This document shows positions 15,898-26,013 of a stretch of DNA of 64,000 bases, one piece after another. Position 1 is the first letter of the stretch. Each line of letters opens with the position of its first letter. Source of the DNA: Sedimentibacter hydroxybenzoicus DSM 7310 (GTDB lineage Bacteria > Bacillota > Clostridia > Tissierellales > Sedimentibacteraceae). Location of the stretch: assembly GCF_013403245.1 (NCBI RefSeq), contig NZ_JACBNQ010000004.1, positions 124,001-188,000 on the forward strand, given 5' to 3'. The notes below the pieces were generated by a model. That model saw only the letters and a program-made list of their open reading frames with translations. It was not told where the DNA came from and did no database searches. Both the position numbers and the translations under genes were made by a program.

Positions 15898-16983
15898 ATG
15901 AAATCTGATGATAGAGAATCAAAAATAAAAAAACTGGAAGAGCAAAGAAATAAAGCGATTAAAAGTTTGACAGACTATAAGGAAAGTAATCTGCCTGTTT
16001 CCGCAGCTGCAGAATATTTGACATTTATTGCAGGAAGTGGTGAAAGTTTTGTTGAAGTCCGCTACCAAGATGAAAATATATGGTTGACACAAAAAATGAT
16101 GGCAGAGTTATACGGGATCGGAAAAGCAGCGATATCAAAACATCTCAAAAAAGTATTTGAAGATGACGAATTGGAGGAGAATTCAGTTGTTTCCATTTTG
16201 GAAACAACTGCGAGTGACGGAAAAACATATAAAGTGAAATTCTATGCATTACAGGCAGTCATTGCTGTTGGATTCAAGATTGATAATCAAAGAGCCGTAC
16301 AATTTCGCAAATGGATTATCACAATTGCAAAAGATTACACAATAAAAGGTTTTGTCATGGATGATGAACGGTTTAAACTCGGTCACAAATTAACGAATCA
16401 ATATTTTGAAGAACAGCTTGTAAGAATTCGTGAAATTCGTGAATCTGAGCGTATGTTCTATCAAAAAGTTACAGATATTTATTCAACAGCCATCGATTAT
16501 GACAAATCATCCAAGACGACAAAGGATTTTTTTAAAAAAGTGCAGAACAAACTACATTATGCCGTTCATCGACACACCGCAGCAGAAATAATTATGGATA
16601 GAGCAGATTCAGATCTAAAGAATATGGGATTGACCACTTGGAAAGCCGCACCGGGAGGAAAAATTCAAAAATTTGATGTTTCTATTGCAAAAAACTATCT
16701 GACGGAAAAAGAAATTGATTTTTTAAATCGCTTAGTATCAATGTATCTGGATTATGCAGAAGTACAAGCAGAGAACAACATTCCGATGACAATGGAAGAT
16801 TGGGCAAATCGCGTGGATGGTTTTATAGAGTTCAACGGAAGAGATTTATTGATGGATGCAGGGAAAATATCAGCAGAACAGGCAAAACTCCATGCTGAAA
16901 CACAATTTGAAAAATATCGCATTATGCAAGACCAATTGTTCAAGAGTGATTTTGATCTGTTTTTGGAAAGTTACGATGAGTAA
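15898..16983 (+). CDS. rhuM: RhuM family protein
   Basis: This 361-residue protein of the RhuM family is often found on pathogenicity islands and in or near defence and mobile elements; its biochemical role is not established. The central conserved block reads VRYQDENIWLTQKMMAELYG (about 58-77), followed by KAAISKHLKKVFEDDELEEN, a DNA-binding-like segment, then DGKTYKVKFYALQAVIAVGF and NQRAVQFRKWI. The C-terminal half is helical. The gene looks intact and ends 58 bases before scar copy 2. Two short rhuM-like scraps elsewhere (28082-28162 and about 38185-38240) show the family has entered this region more than once. Confidence 0.85.
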   Translation: MKSDDRESKIKKLEEQRNKAIKSLTDYKESNLPVSAAAEYLTFIAGSGESFVEVRYQDENIWLTQKMMAELYGIGKAAISKHLKKVFEDDELEENSVVSILETTASDGKTYKVKFYALQAVIAVGFKIDNQRAVQFRKWIITIAKDYTIKGFVMDDERFKLGHKLTNQYFEEQLVRIREIRESERMFYQKVTDIYSTAIDYDKSSKTTKDFFKKVQNKLHYAVHRHTAAEIIMDRADSDLKNMGLTTWKAAPGGKIQKFDVSIAKNYLTEKEIDFLNRLVSMYLDYAEVQAENNIPMTMEDWANRVDGFIEFNGRDLLMDAGKISAEQAKLHAETQFEKYRIMQDQLFKSDFDLFLESYDE

Positions 16984-17040
16984 ATCTGCTTAGAAAGTAT
17001 GCTTTGAGGAAATTTAAGATAATTACATTTGGTATAAGGC

Positions 17041-17145
17041 TGAAAATATACACTGACACCAAGGGGGTATCAGACTAAACAGTCATCAGAATCACAGCAA
17101 CAGGGCATGTGGAGAGTGTCTGTTTGATGTCAAGGAATAAGTAAG
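17041..17145 (+). pseudogene. Gene-3'-end scar, copy 2 (HVESVCLM tail)
   Basis: The frame reads KIYTDTKGVSD, a TAA stop, then TVIRITATGHVESVCLM followed by SRNK and a stop. HVESVCLMSR is a typical RlmD/TrmA-type or recombinase C-terminal tail. It shares the IY..TKG and VIRI(T/A)A pattern with the scars at 7171 and 30585. It lies directly between rhuM and the NUDIX gene. Confidence 0.55.
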
Positions 17146-17203
17146 TTACAATGAAGAAGATTTATATTCTGTACGTATAAAGTACACGAATGGAGGAATA
17201 AAC

Positions 17204-17722
17204 TTGGTTGAACTTTGGGATATATTAGATAAAAACGGTAATGTAACAGGACGTGTTCACAAGCGTGGCAAGCCCATGAACAAAGGCGAATATCACCTTG
17301 AGGTTTACGTTTGGATTGAGAACGACAACGGAGAATACCTTATATCGCAAAGAACGCCGAACAAGACGCGCCCCAATATGTGGGAATGTACAGGCGGAAA
17401 TGCGGTTGTGGGTGATGATAGCTTGACTACGGCATTGAAAGAAACAAAAGAAGAATTAGGCATTATTCTTGAGCCGCAGAACGGACGAATGATTAAACAT
17501 CTCTTACCGTGTAGCGACATTGAATGTCACGGTTTGGCTGATGTTTGGTTATTTCGGCAAAATGTAGACATATCAACCGTAATTCTTGCTCCTGATGAAA
17601 CCTGCAATGCAATGTGGGCAAGCCGTGATGAAATTAACCGTATGATTGACGAGGGAACATTCACAACATGGGAATAATATACATACATTGACGAATTGTT
17701 TGAGAAAATTAATATGGATTGA
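17204..17722 (+). pseudogene. NUDIX hydrolase with premature stop
   Basis: The frame encodes a NUDIX protein of the isopentenyl-diphosphate-isomerase-like subgroup: the start VELWDILDKNGNVTGRVHKR, then GGNAVVGDD and KETKEELGI as the NUDIX box. In the box the first Glu is Asp and the Arg of REUxEE is Lys, both conservative. A TAA at 17675-17677 ends the protein at 157 aa, but the same frame continues YTYIDELFEKINMD to a second stop at 17722, which matches the expected C-terminal helix. The stop thus removes about 15 residues; the shortened enzyme might still fold. The TTG start at 17204 has a good GGAGG site. Confidence 0.7.
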
Positions 17723-17925
17723 TGGATTGCACACAGTATAAGCATTTTATCGGGCTGGAAATTGGCTTCTATCATGTCAACTCACCCTGTACACTAATTT
17801 TCACATTATATCATGTAGTTATTTTTTCATATAAACACAGATGTCAAGAGTTAACTTTATGATAACAACACTTATATTTATAGGGTTAGTCACATATGTA
17901 TGACTTCTCCAGAAGTTGTTAAACG

Positions 17926-18060
17926 ATGGATCAAAAAACATATGAAGAGATTACAGAATTTTTAAAAAATCATCAAAATAGAATAGTAAAGGTTAAATGG
18001 ATAAATAAAACTCCATGTATACTTTATATATCCTATTTTATTTATGAAATTAAAAATTAA
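17926..18060 (+). other. Short frame of 44 codons, uncertain
   Basis: MDQKTYEEITEFLKNHQNRI continues to a hydrophobic end. There is no good ribosome site, and it converges on and overlaps the next gene's end by 11 bases. It could be a gene fragment. The remaining gap 17723-17925 holds nothing recognisable. Confidence 0.2.
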
Positions 18061-18730
18061 AATATTTAGGTAGTTGTTGTACAACTATATTTATAGCAAT
18101 TGCATCATCTAAATAGCCAATGGGAAAGACATAGTCTGGAATTATATCGGCAGAGAGAATGAAATAAAGTAAGGCACCACCTATAATTGTTTTTTCATTA
18201 GGCTCAATATCTTCAGAGTAAAATAAATCATAAAGTGAATTCAATTGTTCTATGATTATACCTGAGCCATTTATTTTTGCAACCTTGGAAATATATTCAT
18301 CTAGTATTATTTTTTGACCTTCTTCTGTTTTAGAATAAGCCTCATATTTAGTTAACTCTTTTTTTATATCACAAATAACGTTAGATATATCCATATTATG
18401 GAGTTGAAGTATATCTTGTATCATATTTAGCATAAAATAAGAGTCTTTATTAAATCTTTCCTTGCTACCAATCCCTATAGATAACAGTAATTCCTCAATA
18501 GGTATATTTAGATGCCTAGAAAATTTTTGTAGGTGATTTATAGCAGGTAGTTGTTTACCATTGACAATTCTAGATATACTTGAGGTACATATTCCAGTAA
18601 GTTTACTTAACTTTCTCATGGTTATTGATTGTTCAAACATTGAGGATTTAATTATATCACCTAACTGATATAAGCCTAAATCATTTGCGTCTTTAGGATA
18701 CCATTCCTTATACTCTTTATCGTTTTGCAT
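18050..18730 (-). CDS. XRE-type HTH protein with YkvA (DUF1232) domain
   Basis: This 226-residue protein joins an N-terminal XRE helix-turn-helix (ITMRKLSKLTGICTSSISRI, about 36-55) to a C-terminal YkvA/DUF1232 segment (GGALLYFILSADIIPDYVFP and IGYLDDAIAINIVV, about 185-220). The family DUF1232 motif D.IPD...LG.LDD is clear. YkvA domains are small hydrophobic helices of unknown function. As a whole this is probably a DNA-binding regulator that may associate with the membrane. It diverges from the YtaF-like gene, which it may regulate. Confidence 0.8.
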   Translation of the reverse strand: MQNDKEYKEWYPKDANDLGLYQLGDIIKSSMFEQSITMRKLSKLTGICTSSISRIVNGKQLPAINHLQKFSRHLNIPIEELLLSIGIGSKERFNKDSYFMLNMIQDILQLHNMDISNVICDIKKELTKYEAYSKTEEGQKIILDEYISKVAKINGSGIIIEQLNSLYDLFYSEDIEPNEKTIIGGALLYFILSADIIPDYVFPIGYLDDAIAINIVVQQLPKYFNF

Positions 18731-18897
18731 AATATCACCCCAATAAACTTATTTCCTATAATATATGCATCCAAACTACAATTGTTGCTTAAATAGCATC
18801 AGTTGTTTTGATAAAAGCAATGCTGTGCCTTTCTTGTAACGAATACTATGGGAGGGAATATAATAAAATAAAAACATTATTAAAGAGGTGTATGCAT

Positions 18898-19539
18898 TTG
18901 AAACTTTCATTGATTACTCTTTTAGAGGCAGCTTCTCTTGCCTCAGCATTATCCATAGATGCCTTTATAGCAAGTTTTGCTTATGGAAGTAATAAAATAA
19001 AGGTGCCTATGTTATCCATTCAAATAATTAATCTTGTATGCAGTTGTATTTTGGGAATATCTATTGTAGCAGGAACATTAATAAAACAGTATATTCCTGA
19101 TTGGCTAACTATAGCAATTTGTTTTACTATTTTATTTGTACTAGGTGTTACAAAATTATTAGATAGTATTATAAAATCTTTTATTAAAAAGTATAATAAC
19201 TTTAATAAGGAGATAAGTTTCTCCATGTTTAATCTTAAATTTATTTTAAATCTTTACGCTAACCCAGAAGATGCAGATATTGATGCCTCAAGAACAATTT
19301 CACCAATGGAAGCTGCTTCTTTAGCAATTGCACTATCCCTGGATGGTTTCACAGTTGGATTTGGTGCTGCCCTTGGAAATATAAATGGATTAGCAGTATT
19401 TTTAAGCTCTTTAATTACTGATATGGTTGCAGTTGTATTAGGGGTGTATTTGGGAAACAAAATTGCAAGGAAACTATACTTCAACCTATCATGGTTAAGT
19501 GGTATTGTATTAATTATACTTGCATTTTTAAAACTATAG
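18898..19539 (+). CDS. ytaF: YtaF-like sporulation membrane protein (MntP fold)
   Basis: This polytopic inner-membrane protein of about 213 aa has two homologous halves, each opening with an AL(S/A)xDxF motif: SLASALSIDAFIASFAYG near 12-30 and SLAIALSLDGFTVGFGAALG near 140-160. This is the signature of the MntP/YtaF group. YtaF is named for a sporulation role in Bacillus; the transported ion, if any, is uncertain. About six membrane segments are visible. The TTG at 18898 is preferred because the AAAGAGGTG site lies 8 bases upstream, whereas the ATG at 18892 would be only 2 bases away. Confidence 0.85.
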   Translation: MKLSLITLLEAASLASALSIDAFIASFAYGSNKIKVPMLSIQIINLVCSCILGISIVAGTLIKQYIPDWLTIAICFTILFVLGVTKLLDSIIKSFIKKYNNFNKEISFSMFNLKFILNLYANPEDADIDASRTISPMEAASLAIALSLDGFTVGFGAALGNINGLAVFLSSLITDMVAVVLGVYLGNKIARKLYFNLSWLSGIVLIILAFLKL

Positions 19540-19642
19540 AAATTCTTTACAAGAACCAGCTAAAAGGTAATATAATGGAAATGTTTTGTTGAAACAGGTA
19601 TAATAAATGAAAAGTGAACAAAGGGTTTATCTGAAAACATAA

Positions 19643-19816
19643 TTAATCTTTATTATAGCCAGTAGTTTGGATGTTATTAGAGAAGAGGTTAGTTCCCCGA
19701 CTCCAAGGAGGAACTTCCTCAAAACAGCAATATCAGGACTAAAAACTATAAAAGGAACGGTAGAATTTTCTGCAGCAGTTGCAGCTTTGATTCAATTTAT
19801 TCAGCCAATTTTGTGA
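19643..19816 (+). pseudogene. 3' fragment of a hypothetical gene
   Basis: An in-frame stretch without a start reads SSLDVIREEVSSPTPRRNFL, then KTAISGLKTIKGTVEFSAAV, and ends AALIQFIQPIL. The pattern of a basic linker plus a hydrophobic C-terminal helix is found in short hypothetical genes of Clostridia. The rest of 19540-20164 holds only the hairpin at 19852-19887 and AT-rich sequence. Confidence 0.4.
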
Positions 19817-19851
19817 TGACATACATAGATGAATGTGTCCATAATCAAAAT

Positions 19852-19887
19852 AAGTTCACAGGGGGATTGTCCGCTCACTGTGAACTT
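19852..19887. terminator. Hairpin, possible terminator
   Basis: AAGTTCACAG (19852-19861) pairs perfectly with CTGTGAACTT (19878-19887). There is no strong T-run. Confidence 0.5.
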
Positions 19888-20164
19888 TAAAGTTATTTTA
19901 AATTAAGATTTTCTTCGTAATAGTTATAATTTCGGCGGAGAATTTTGCTCTCAGCCCGCCCTTTATATTAAATGCGTCTTAAACATATCAGTTGTTACAG
20001 CTCCTTTTGCAGAATTATATATCGCAAAATGAGAATTACCATGATATAATTAGCACAGCATTTTTATGTGCGCTTTTTAATCCCAAAAACAGCTGTTAAC
20101 TATAGAAAATTTTACAACCGGTTAGAAGCGCTTAGCGCAGAATAGCGGTAGTATGGAGGAAAAA

Positions 20165-22408
20165 ATGACTGAATTATTAGCACCGTCAGGAAATATTGAA
20201 GCTTTAAAAGCTGCAATTTCTAATGGTTGTGATGCAATATACTTAGGAATGCAAAAATTTGGTGCACGTGCATACTCATCTAATTTTGATTTAGAATCGT
20301 TAAAAGAGGCTGTTACGTATGCGCACCTGAGGAATGTTAAAATCTATGTAACAATGAATACTATCGTTTTCGAAAACGAAGTTGAAGAGATGAAAGAACA
20401 GATGGACGAATTAAATGAAATCTGTGTTGACGGAATTATCGTCCAGGACTTGGCTGCTTTTGATTATTTAGTTAAAAACTTTATTGATATGGAAGCACAT
20501 TGCTCAACTCAAATGGGAATAGACGATTTAGACGGGACTTTATTATTTAAAGAACTTGGTGCAAAAAGAGTTGTTCTGTCACGTGAGGTTGAGATTGAAA
20601 AAGTAAAAGAGATAAGAAGAATATCTAAAATGCCTTTAGAAATTTTTGTTCACGGTGCTTTATGTGTATCATATTCCGGAAACTGTCTGATGTCCGGGTT
20701 AATCGGCTATCGAAGCGGAAATCGCGGCAGATGTGTCGGGTCATGTCGTAAGGAGTATGAACTGATTGATAAGACAACAGATACGTCTTTAGGTAAAAGC
20801 TATATTCTATCTACTAAGGACTTAAACACAATCGATTATATCAATGATTTAAAAGAAATTGATTCTTTAAAAATAGAAGGTCGAATGAAAGAGCCTGCGT
20901 ATGTTGCCAATACTGTATCAAAATACCGCATGGCCTTAGATAATAAAGTAAACAAAGAAGATAAGGAAAATCTGAACAAAACATTCAACAGAACATTTAC
21001 TAAAGGATATATGTTTCATGAGGATAAGAAAGATATTACAAACATCTTAAGACCTAATAACTTTGGTTATGAAATCGGAAGAATCAGCAGGATTGTTAAG
21101 GACATGTATGAAATAACACTTACACGTACTTTAAATCAAAACGATATAATCAGAATAAGTCATAACAATGAAGATGTTAATTTAACTGTTGTAAAGCTGT
21201 ACGATAAAGACGGCAATTTAATCAACAAAGCAGATGATGTATGTTATATCAAAATCAAAGAAAAGTTGTCCAAGGGTGATTTAGTATATATAACGAAGGA
21301 TTATTTATATTACAAAGAATTAGATTCATCACTGGAAAAAGAATTTAAGCGTTTCAACCTGAATCTTAAAGTGTATGCATTTCCGGATTCAAAGCTTATC
21401 ATAGATGCAGAGGGATTAGGCTTTAATTATTTATATGAAAGCGAGGAAATACTGGGTGAGGCAATTAATAATCCAACAACAAAAGAGCAGGTAATAAAGC
21501 AGTTTTCAAGATTAAATGATACTATATTCGAACTTGGCAATGTAGATTTTGAGGAAAGCAATGCATTTATTCCGGCTAAACTGTTAAATGCAGCAAGAAG
21601 AGATATTGTACAGGGCTTATATGACTTAAAGCTTAACAGCCAAAAGAAAAGAACCAAGACATTGACAGCAAAAGAAAAAATAAGCTTTGCTCCTGAAAAA
21701 CCATATCTTACGGCCTCTGTAACGACTAAGGAACAGTATGATGCTTGCGTGAGCTGTGGAATTAAGGAAATCTATTTTGAAAACATTATTAGAAGAAACC
21801 AGAATGATTACAAGAAAAAAGAAGGGCAGCTGTTAATCGGAGGATATGGGGGAATTTATCATTACAGAAAAACCAATCCTTTTGTTGCGGACTATTCTCT
21901 TAATGTTGTTAATTCTGTTAGCTGCTATGAATTATATAGATTAGGTGCGAAACGGGTAACTTTATCTTATGAATTGAATAAGAAACAAATTGAAGATTTA
22001 ATCAATGCCTATTATGAAGAAAATGACGGTTATCCCGCGTTGGAAATGATTGTATATGGCAGGGCTCCTTTGATGTTTACAAAATATTGTCCGATGAAAA
22101 AAATGAATCAATGCAGTGTTTGCAAAAGGTCGAGCTATGAGTTAAAGGATGAGCAAGGAACGTTCCCTGTCATTTCTCATGATGATTGTACAACGACTAT
22201 CCTTAATGGGAAGACGCTTAATCTTTTAGATGAGCTGCAAAGCATAAAAGGAATCGAGGCATTCAGATTAAACTTCACAATTGAATCAAAAGAGCAGGTT
22301 GTGAAAATCATTAATAAGGCCTTAAGCAAACTAAATGGCGGAGTGGATAAAGCTGCCTTTGATCAGCAAACAGACACAAGAGGACATTTTAATAAAGAGA
22401 TTTTGTAG
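20165..22408 (+). CDS. Peptidase U32 family protein with DUF3656 (RlhA/TrhP-like hydroxylase)
   Basis: This 747-residue protein begins MTELLAPSGNIEALKAAISN and has the U32 barrel motifs AIYLGMQKFGARAYSSNF, HCSTQMGIDD and FVHGALCVSYSGNCLMSG, followed by the Cys pattern GRCVGSCRKEY. A DUF3656 region spans about 300-480. In E. coli relatives (RlhA, TrhP) this fold makes 5-hydroxycytidine in 23S rRNA or 5-hydroxyuridine in tRNA using an Fe-S cluster and prephenate, so RNA hydroxylation is more likely than proteolysis. The C-terminal Cys set (YCPMKKMNQCSVCKR) fits a second metal site. The ATG at 20153 is the ribosome site itself (ATGGAGG), so 20165 is the start. Confidence 0.85.
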   Translation: MTELLAPSGNIEALKAAISNGCDAIYLGMQKFGARAYSSNFDLESLKEAVTYAHLRNVKIYVTMNTIVFENEVEEMKEQMDELNEICVDGIIVQDLAAFDYLVKNFIDMEAHCSTQMGIDDLDGTLLFKELGAKRVVLSREVEIEKVKEIRRISKMPLEIFVHGALCVSYSGNCLMSGLIGYRSGNRGRCVGSCRKEYELIDKTTDTSLGKSYILSTKDLNTIDYINDLKEIDSLKIEGRMKEPAYVANTVSKYRMALDNKVNKEDKENLNKTFNRTFTKGYMFHEDKKDITNILRPNNFGYEIGRISRIVKDMYEITLTRTLNQNDIIRISHNNEDVNLTVVKLYDKDGNLINKADDVCYIKIKEKLSKGDLVYITKDYLYYKELDSSLEKEFKRFNLNLKVYAFPDSKLIIDAEGLGFNYLYESEEILGEAINNPTTKEQVIKQFSRLNDTIFELGNVDFEESNAFIPAKLLNAARRDIVQGLYDLKLNSQKKRTKTLTAKEKISFAPEKPYLTASVTTKEQYDACVSCGIKEIYFENIIRRNQNDYKKKEGQLLIGGYGGIYHYRKTNPFVADYSLNVVNSVSCYELYRLGAKRVTLSYELNKKQIEDLINAYYEENDGYPALEMIVYGRAPLMFTKYCPMKKMNQCSVCKRSSYELKDEQGTFPVISHDDCTTTILNGKTLNLLDELQSIKGIEAFRLNFTIESKEQVVKIINKALSKLNGGVDKAAFDQQTDTRGHFNKEIL

Positions 22409-22514
22409 GAAAATTCATTAAAATAAATACTTAAAACTTGTATTTTTCTAATCGCTTTTATGATAAGATACTAATCATATAGAATTATAATCTGCCCAAA
22501 TAATGGAGGTATGT

Positions 22515-23366
22515 GTGAAAAAATATATTATTACAACTGAAAGTGGTTCGGATCTATCTAAGGAAATAATAGATCGCTATAATATACAAGTCGTTCCGAT
22601 GCATGTAACAATGGAAAATCAAACGTATGATGATGGTAGTTTTGATGTTCAGAGAGTTTTTGATTATTATGAAGAAACAGGAAATCTACCTAAAACATCC
22701 GGTTCCACACTTCAAGATAATGCCGAGGTTTTTAAGCAGATTTTTGACAAACATCCAGATGCATATATAATTCATATTGGATATTCTGCAGTAACAACTG
22801 TTTCATTCAATGCGGCAAATATTGCAGCTCAAGATTTTAAAAATGTTTACCTTGTAGATTCCAAGCATGTTTCTATTGGAGCAGCTGCTGTTGTTAAAGC
22901 AACAGCGCAATTTATTGAAGATAATCCTGATACAAGTCCTGAAGAAATTATTGCTTTTGTGGAAGATATCAGAGAGCGCACACATATGGTTTTTCTGCCT
23001 AAAACACTCCTTTATCTAAAAGCTGGCGGCCGAGTTTCAAATTTAGCTTTTTATGGGGCAAATCTGTTGAAAATTCATCCGACTATTATATTAGAAAATG
23101 GATACTTAGTCTCCGGGAAAAAATATCGTGGTCCTTTTGATAGCTGTCTAAAAAAGATGGTTAATAATTTTTTTGAAAGTTATAATATTAACCCTGAAAC
23201 CGTTATGGTAGTAGGTGCTCCGGGTGTTGAAGACAATCAGAAAGAGATGATTAATAATCTGCTAAGAGAAAACGGCATTCAAACATCTGGATGGATGAAT
23301 GCGGGTTCTGTGATTTCCAGTCATGGCGGACCAGGGGCAATTGGAATTACAGGGATTGAAAAATAG
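22515..23366 (+). CDS. DegV family fatty-acid-binding protein
   Basis: This DegV protein (283 aa) binds a long-chain fatty acid between two domains; in Gram-positive bacteria the FakB members present it to the kinase FakA. Motifs are IITTESGSDLSKEIIDRYNI at the start, VVPMHVTM, KTSGSTLQD (usually KTSQPS) with the Thr/Ser that bind the carboxylate, and HGGPGAIGI near the end. The ATG at 22503 overlaps GGAGG, so the GTG at 22515 is chosen. No fakA neighbour is visible. It is followed by a strong terminator. Confidence 0.9.
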   Translation: MKKYIITTESGSDLSKEIIDRYNIQVVPMHVTMENQTYDDGSFDVQRVFDYYEETGNLPKTSGSTLQDNAEVFKQIFDKHPDAYIIHIGYSAVTTVSFNAANIAAQDFKNVYLVDSKHVSIGAAAVVKATAQFIEDNPDTSPEEIIAFVEDIRERTHMVFLPKTLLYLKAGGRVSNLAFYGANLLKIHPTIILENGYLVSGKKYRGPFDSCLKKMVNNFFESYNINPETVMVVGAPGVEDNQKEMINNLLRENGIQTSGWMNAGSVISSHGGPGAIGITGIEK

Positions 23367-23376
23367 ATGATTAAAA

Positions 23377-23426
23377 AGGCAAAGTCTGCGGTCAACTTAT
23401 GATCGATAGACTTTGCCTCTTTTTTA
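23377..23426 (+). terminator. Rho-independent terminator after degV
   Basis: AGGCAAAGTCT (23377-23387) pairs perfectly with AGACTTTGCCT (23408-23418), followed by a T-run. Confidence 0.9.
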
Positions 23427-23528
23427 TTTCAAATTAAAATATTTTACTGTGCTCACAGTATATAATTTGAATATTTACTTGTCATTTAAAAAACTGTAAT
23501 TTTCTTATAAATTACATCAATACAAGTT

Positions 23529-25268
23529 TTAAAGTAACTTAATCAGGTCCTCTAATTTTTTAGATAAGGTTTTCGCAAGCTCAAAATCAGTATTTTTTAA
23601 GGCTAATGCTATTTCTGTTTCAACGAATTTTTTCTTTTGTTCAATTTCTAAATAGTCTTTGTCAAAATGTTTGGCATAAATCATCTGTCTGAATTTTCGC
23701 ATACTCATTTTTCTGATTGTCTTATCTTCAATGATTAAAACATAATCCATACAATTTACTATAAAATAATAATCATGAGAAATCATTAAAATTGCACCGT
23801 TATAGTTTTCTATGGCCTTTTCAAGTGCTATTTGTGAATAGGTGTCCAAATGGCTTGTAGGTTCATCGAGCAGCAACATGCTGGCGTTAGTAGCTGAAAC
23901 TTTAGCCAATTGCAGTATGTTTTTTTCTCCACCAGATAAAGAGCCTATCTTTTGATTAACGAGTTTTTCATTAAAACAATAACTCGAAAGATATGATTTA
24001 ATTTCCTGATAAGTTTCAAATCCAACATCTGCAAACTCTTCAAGTATTGTATTGCTTTCGTTTAGTATTTCTCCTTGATTTTGAGATAAATAAGCAACTT
24101 TAACATCACCGTTTATTTCAATGGAAGCATGCTCATTTTTATAGATATCCTTCAATAAAGTTGTTTTTCCTGTACCGTTTGGACCGATAAGAGCTACTTT
24201 ATCAGTAGATTTAATCTCAAAATTAACATTCTCTAAAAGTATTTCATCAAAGGCAACACTATAATCATTAACTTTTAAAGCAATGGTTTCTTCGATTTTA
24301 TTATCAGTAGCTAGACTGATATCCGGCTGTTTAATATCTACGAATGGTGTCTTAATCCTGCGTTCCATTAATCTTTGCTGAATTTTAACCCTGGCTTTCA
24401 AGGCTCTTCCTTTAGATGCATCAGAAACTTCAGTTGCAAGAAATCTTAATTTATTGATTAAAATATGGTTTCTCTTTATTTCTTCATCATCGGCAGCAGC
24501 AAGCTCCTGTAACTCAATTTTAGCCTGCAGTAATGAAAAGTTATAATCAATATATGTTCCGTCAAATTCCTGGAGTTCCATGTTTTCAAGGTGTAAAATT
24601 TTATTAAAGCAATGATTCAACAGATATCTGTTGTGAGTAATAACTAAAATTGTTTCTTTATGAGAATTAATCAGATTTTTAAGAGAATTGATATTTTCAA
24701 AGTCTAAAAACACATCCGGTTCATCCATAATTATTAAGTCAGGACGATTAAGCATTTCCTTAATAACCTGAACAAGTTTAAATTCGCCGCCGCTAAGCTC
24801 AGATATCATTAAATCCTTATGATTACTTAAGTCTGCAAGATTGAGTTTTTTATTAATGTTGCTTTCAAATTCATCTCCGTTAATTGCATCAAACGCGTCT
24901 TGTGCTTGCTGGTACTTTTCCAGCAAGGTATCTATATCCGAAGATGTTTCCATTTCGGCACAAATGGATGTTATTTCATTTTGCAGCTTAATATACCTTT
25001 CGCCTATATATTCAAAAACAGTAGTTTCTTTTGGTTTGTCCAGTTGTGAGAACTGACTTACATACCCAATCCTACAATTTGGGTCTATCTCTAATTTACC
25101 ATCAAACATATATTTCTCTGGATCCATAATTATATCTATCAGTGTGCTTTTTCCACTTCCACTTGTGCCTATAAAAGCGCAATGCTGACCATCTTCTAAT
25201 GTAAATGAAATCTTATTATATAGATTTTTTTGTGGAAATGAGTAGGACAAGTTTTCAACTTTTATCAT
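23529..25268 (-). CDS. ABC-F family ATPase (possible ribosome-protection protein)
   Basis: This 579-residue soluble protein has two ABC ATPase domains and no membrane segments, the ABC-F plan. Domain 1 has Walker A GTSGSGKST, signature LSGGEFKL and Walker B LIIMDEPD. Domain 2 has GPNGTGKTT, LSGGEKNIL and LLLDEPTSHLD. The two are joined by a basic helical linker (about 240-310, with KARVKIQQRLMERRIKTPF), which in family members reaches into the ribosomal E site. In domain 1 the usual DEPT..LD is DEPDVFLD. The length and linker are compatible with antibiotic-resistance ABC-F proteins, but a housekeeping translation factor cannot be excluded. The ATG at 25268 follows AGAAAGGT; the upstream GTG is unlikely. 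Confidence 0.85.
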   Translation of the reverse strand: MIKVENLSYSFPQKNLYNKISFTLEDGQHCAFIGTSGSGKSTLIDIIMDPEKYMFDGKLEIDPNCRIGYVSQFSQLDKPKETTVFEYIGERYIKLQNEITSICAEMETSSDIDTLLEKYQQAQDAFDAINGDEFESNINKKLNLADLSNHKDLMISELSGGEFKLVQVIKEMLNRPDLIIMDEPDVFLDFENINSLKNLINSHKETILVITHNRYLLNHCFNKILHLENMELQEFDGTYIDYNFSLLQAKIELQELAAADDEEIKRNHILINKLRFLATEVSDASKGRALKARVKIQQRLMERRIKTPFVDIKQPDISLATDNKIEETIALKVNDYSVAFDEILLENVNFEIKSTDKVALIGPNGTGKTTLLKDIYKNEHASIEINGDVKVAYLSQNQGEILNESNTILEEFADVGFETYQEIKSYLSSYCFNEKLVNQKIGSLSGGEKNILQLAKVSATNASMLLLDEPTSHLDTYSQIALEKAIENYNGAILMISHDYYFIVNCMDYVLIIEDKTIRKMSMRKFRQMIYAKHFDKDYLEIEQKKKFVETEIALALKNTDFELAKTLSKKLEDLIKLL

Positions 25269-25415
25269 ATTATTACCTTTCTTTATCACTTAAAAAGAGC
25301 TTATAAAACTAAGTTCTTCAATATATAATCTTTCCAATTGTAATTATGTAATTCATTTTTGTTTACCTCGGGTAGCATAACATTTTTTATGACAAAATTC
25401 AATCATTTCATATTA

Positions 25416-25556
25416 AAAATTTTTAGAAATGTACCCTGACATCAAAGCCACAAGGAACGTTGAGTGCGTGACTCTGATGCAGAATTGTGGTTTTGATGAG
25501 AAAAGTTAGAGATTGACCACAATATATTGTGTTTTTAGGACAAAATGCCTAAAAGA
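25416..25556 (+). pseudogene. Serine-recombinase 3'-end scar, copy 3, with conserved downstream flank
   Basis: The frame reads FLEMYPDIKATRNVECVTLM, then QNCGFDEKS and a stop at 25510-25512, matching TVECVILMQRCGIEGKS of the recombinase at 4540-6225. Similarity continues beyond the stop (TTTTAGGACAAAA at 25532-25544, compare 6250-6261). The middle of the recombinase tail between the EMYP and VEC motifs is deleted. The rest of the gap 25269-25655 is AT-rich without other genes. Confidence 0.7.
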
Positions 25557-25655
25557 AATTTATAGTAGAACCTTTGAAAATAGAAAACAAGTGAATTTAA
25601 AGAATAGAAAACGTTCAATATACTTAGTAATTTTTCTATCCTTTTCGTTATATTT

Positions 25656-25847
25656 ATGGTAAGATTATGGGAATTAATAGCATATCTGTTTACGGCAAAC
25701 GAAGAAGACTCTTTAGTCGTAAATCCTGATGAAAATAGCGGTGTTAAGTGGTTTCTGATTGAAAAAATAAATGAAGAATTATTTACAGACCGAGATGTAT
25801 ATCTCTATTCAAAACTCATAAACAGAGTTAACACATGGTTGGAGTAA
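25656..25847 (+). pseudogene. NUDIX hydrolase C-terminal fragment
   Basis: 63 codons read LWELIAYLFTANEEDSLVVN, then PDENSGVKWFLIEKINEELF and a terminal helix. This is the last third of a NUDIX hydrolase (the ENSxVKW segment after the NUDIX box). The box itself is absent and there is no ribosome site. It lies just after scar copy 3. Confidence 0.6.
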
Positions 25848-26013
25848 CGAACAAGTATTTTATGCACTTGAGTGTTACCATTTATTCTGTCTCTTCACCA
25901 TGAGCGGGAATAGAAGAAATTTGGAAATGAAATAAGATTTAGTAGATATGATCCCTATTAATGATTTATGCAATATGTAGGTAAATAGGAATTTGTTTAA
26001 AGGAGGAAACCCT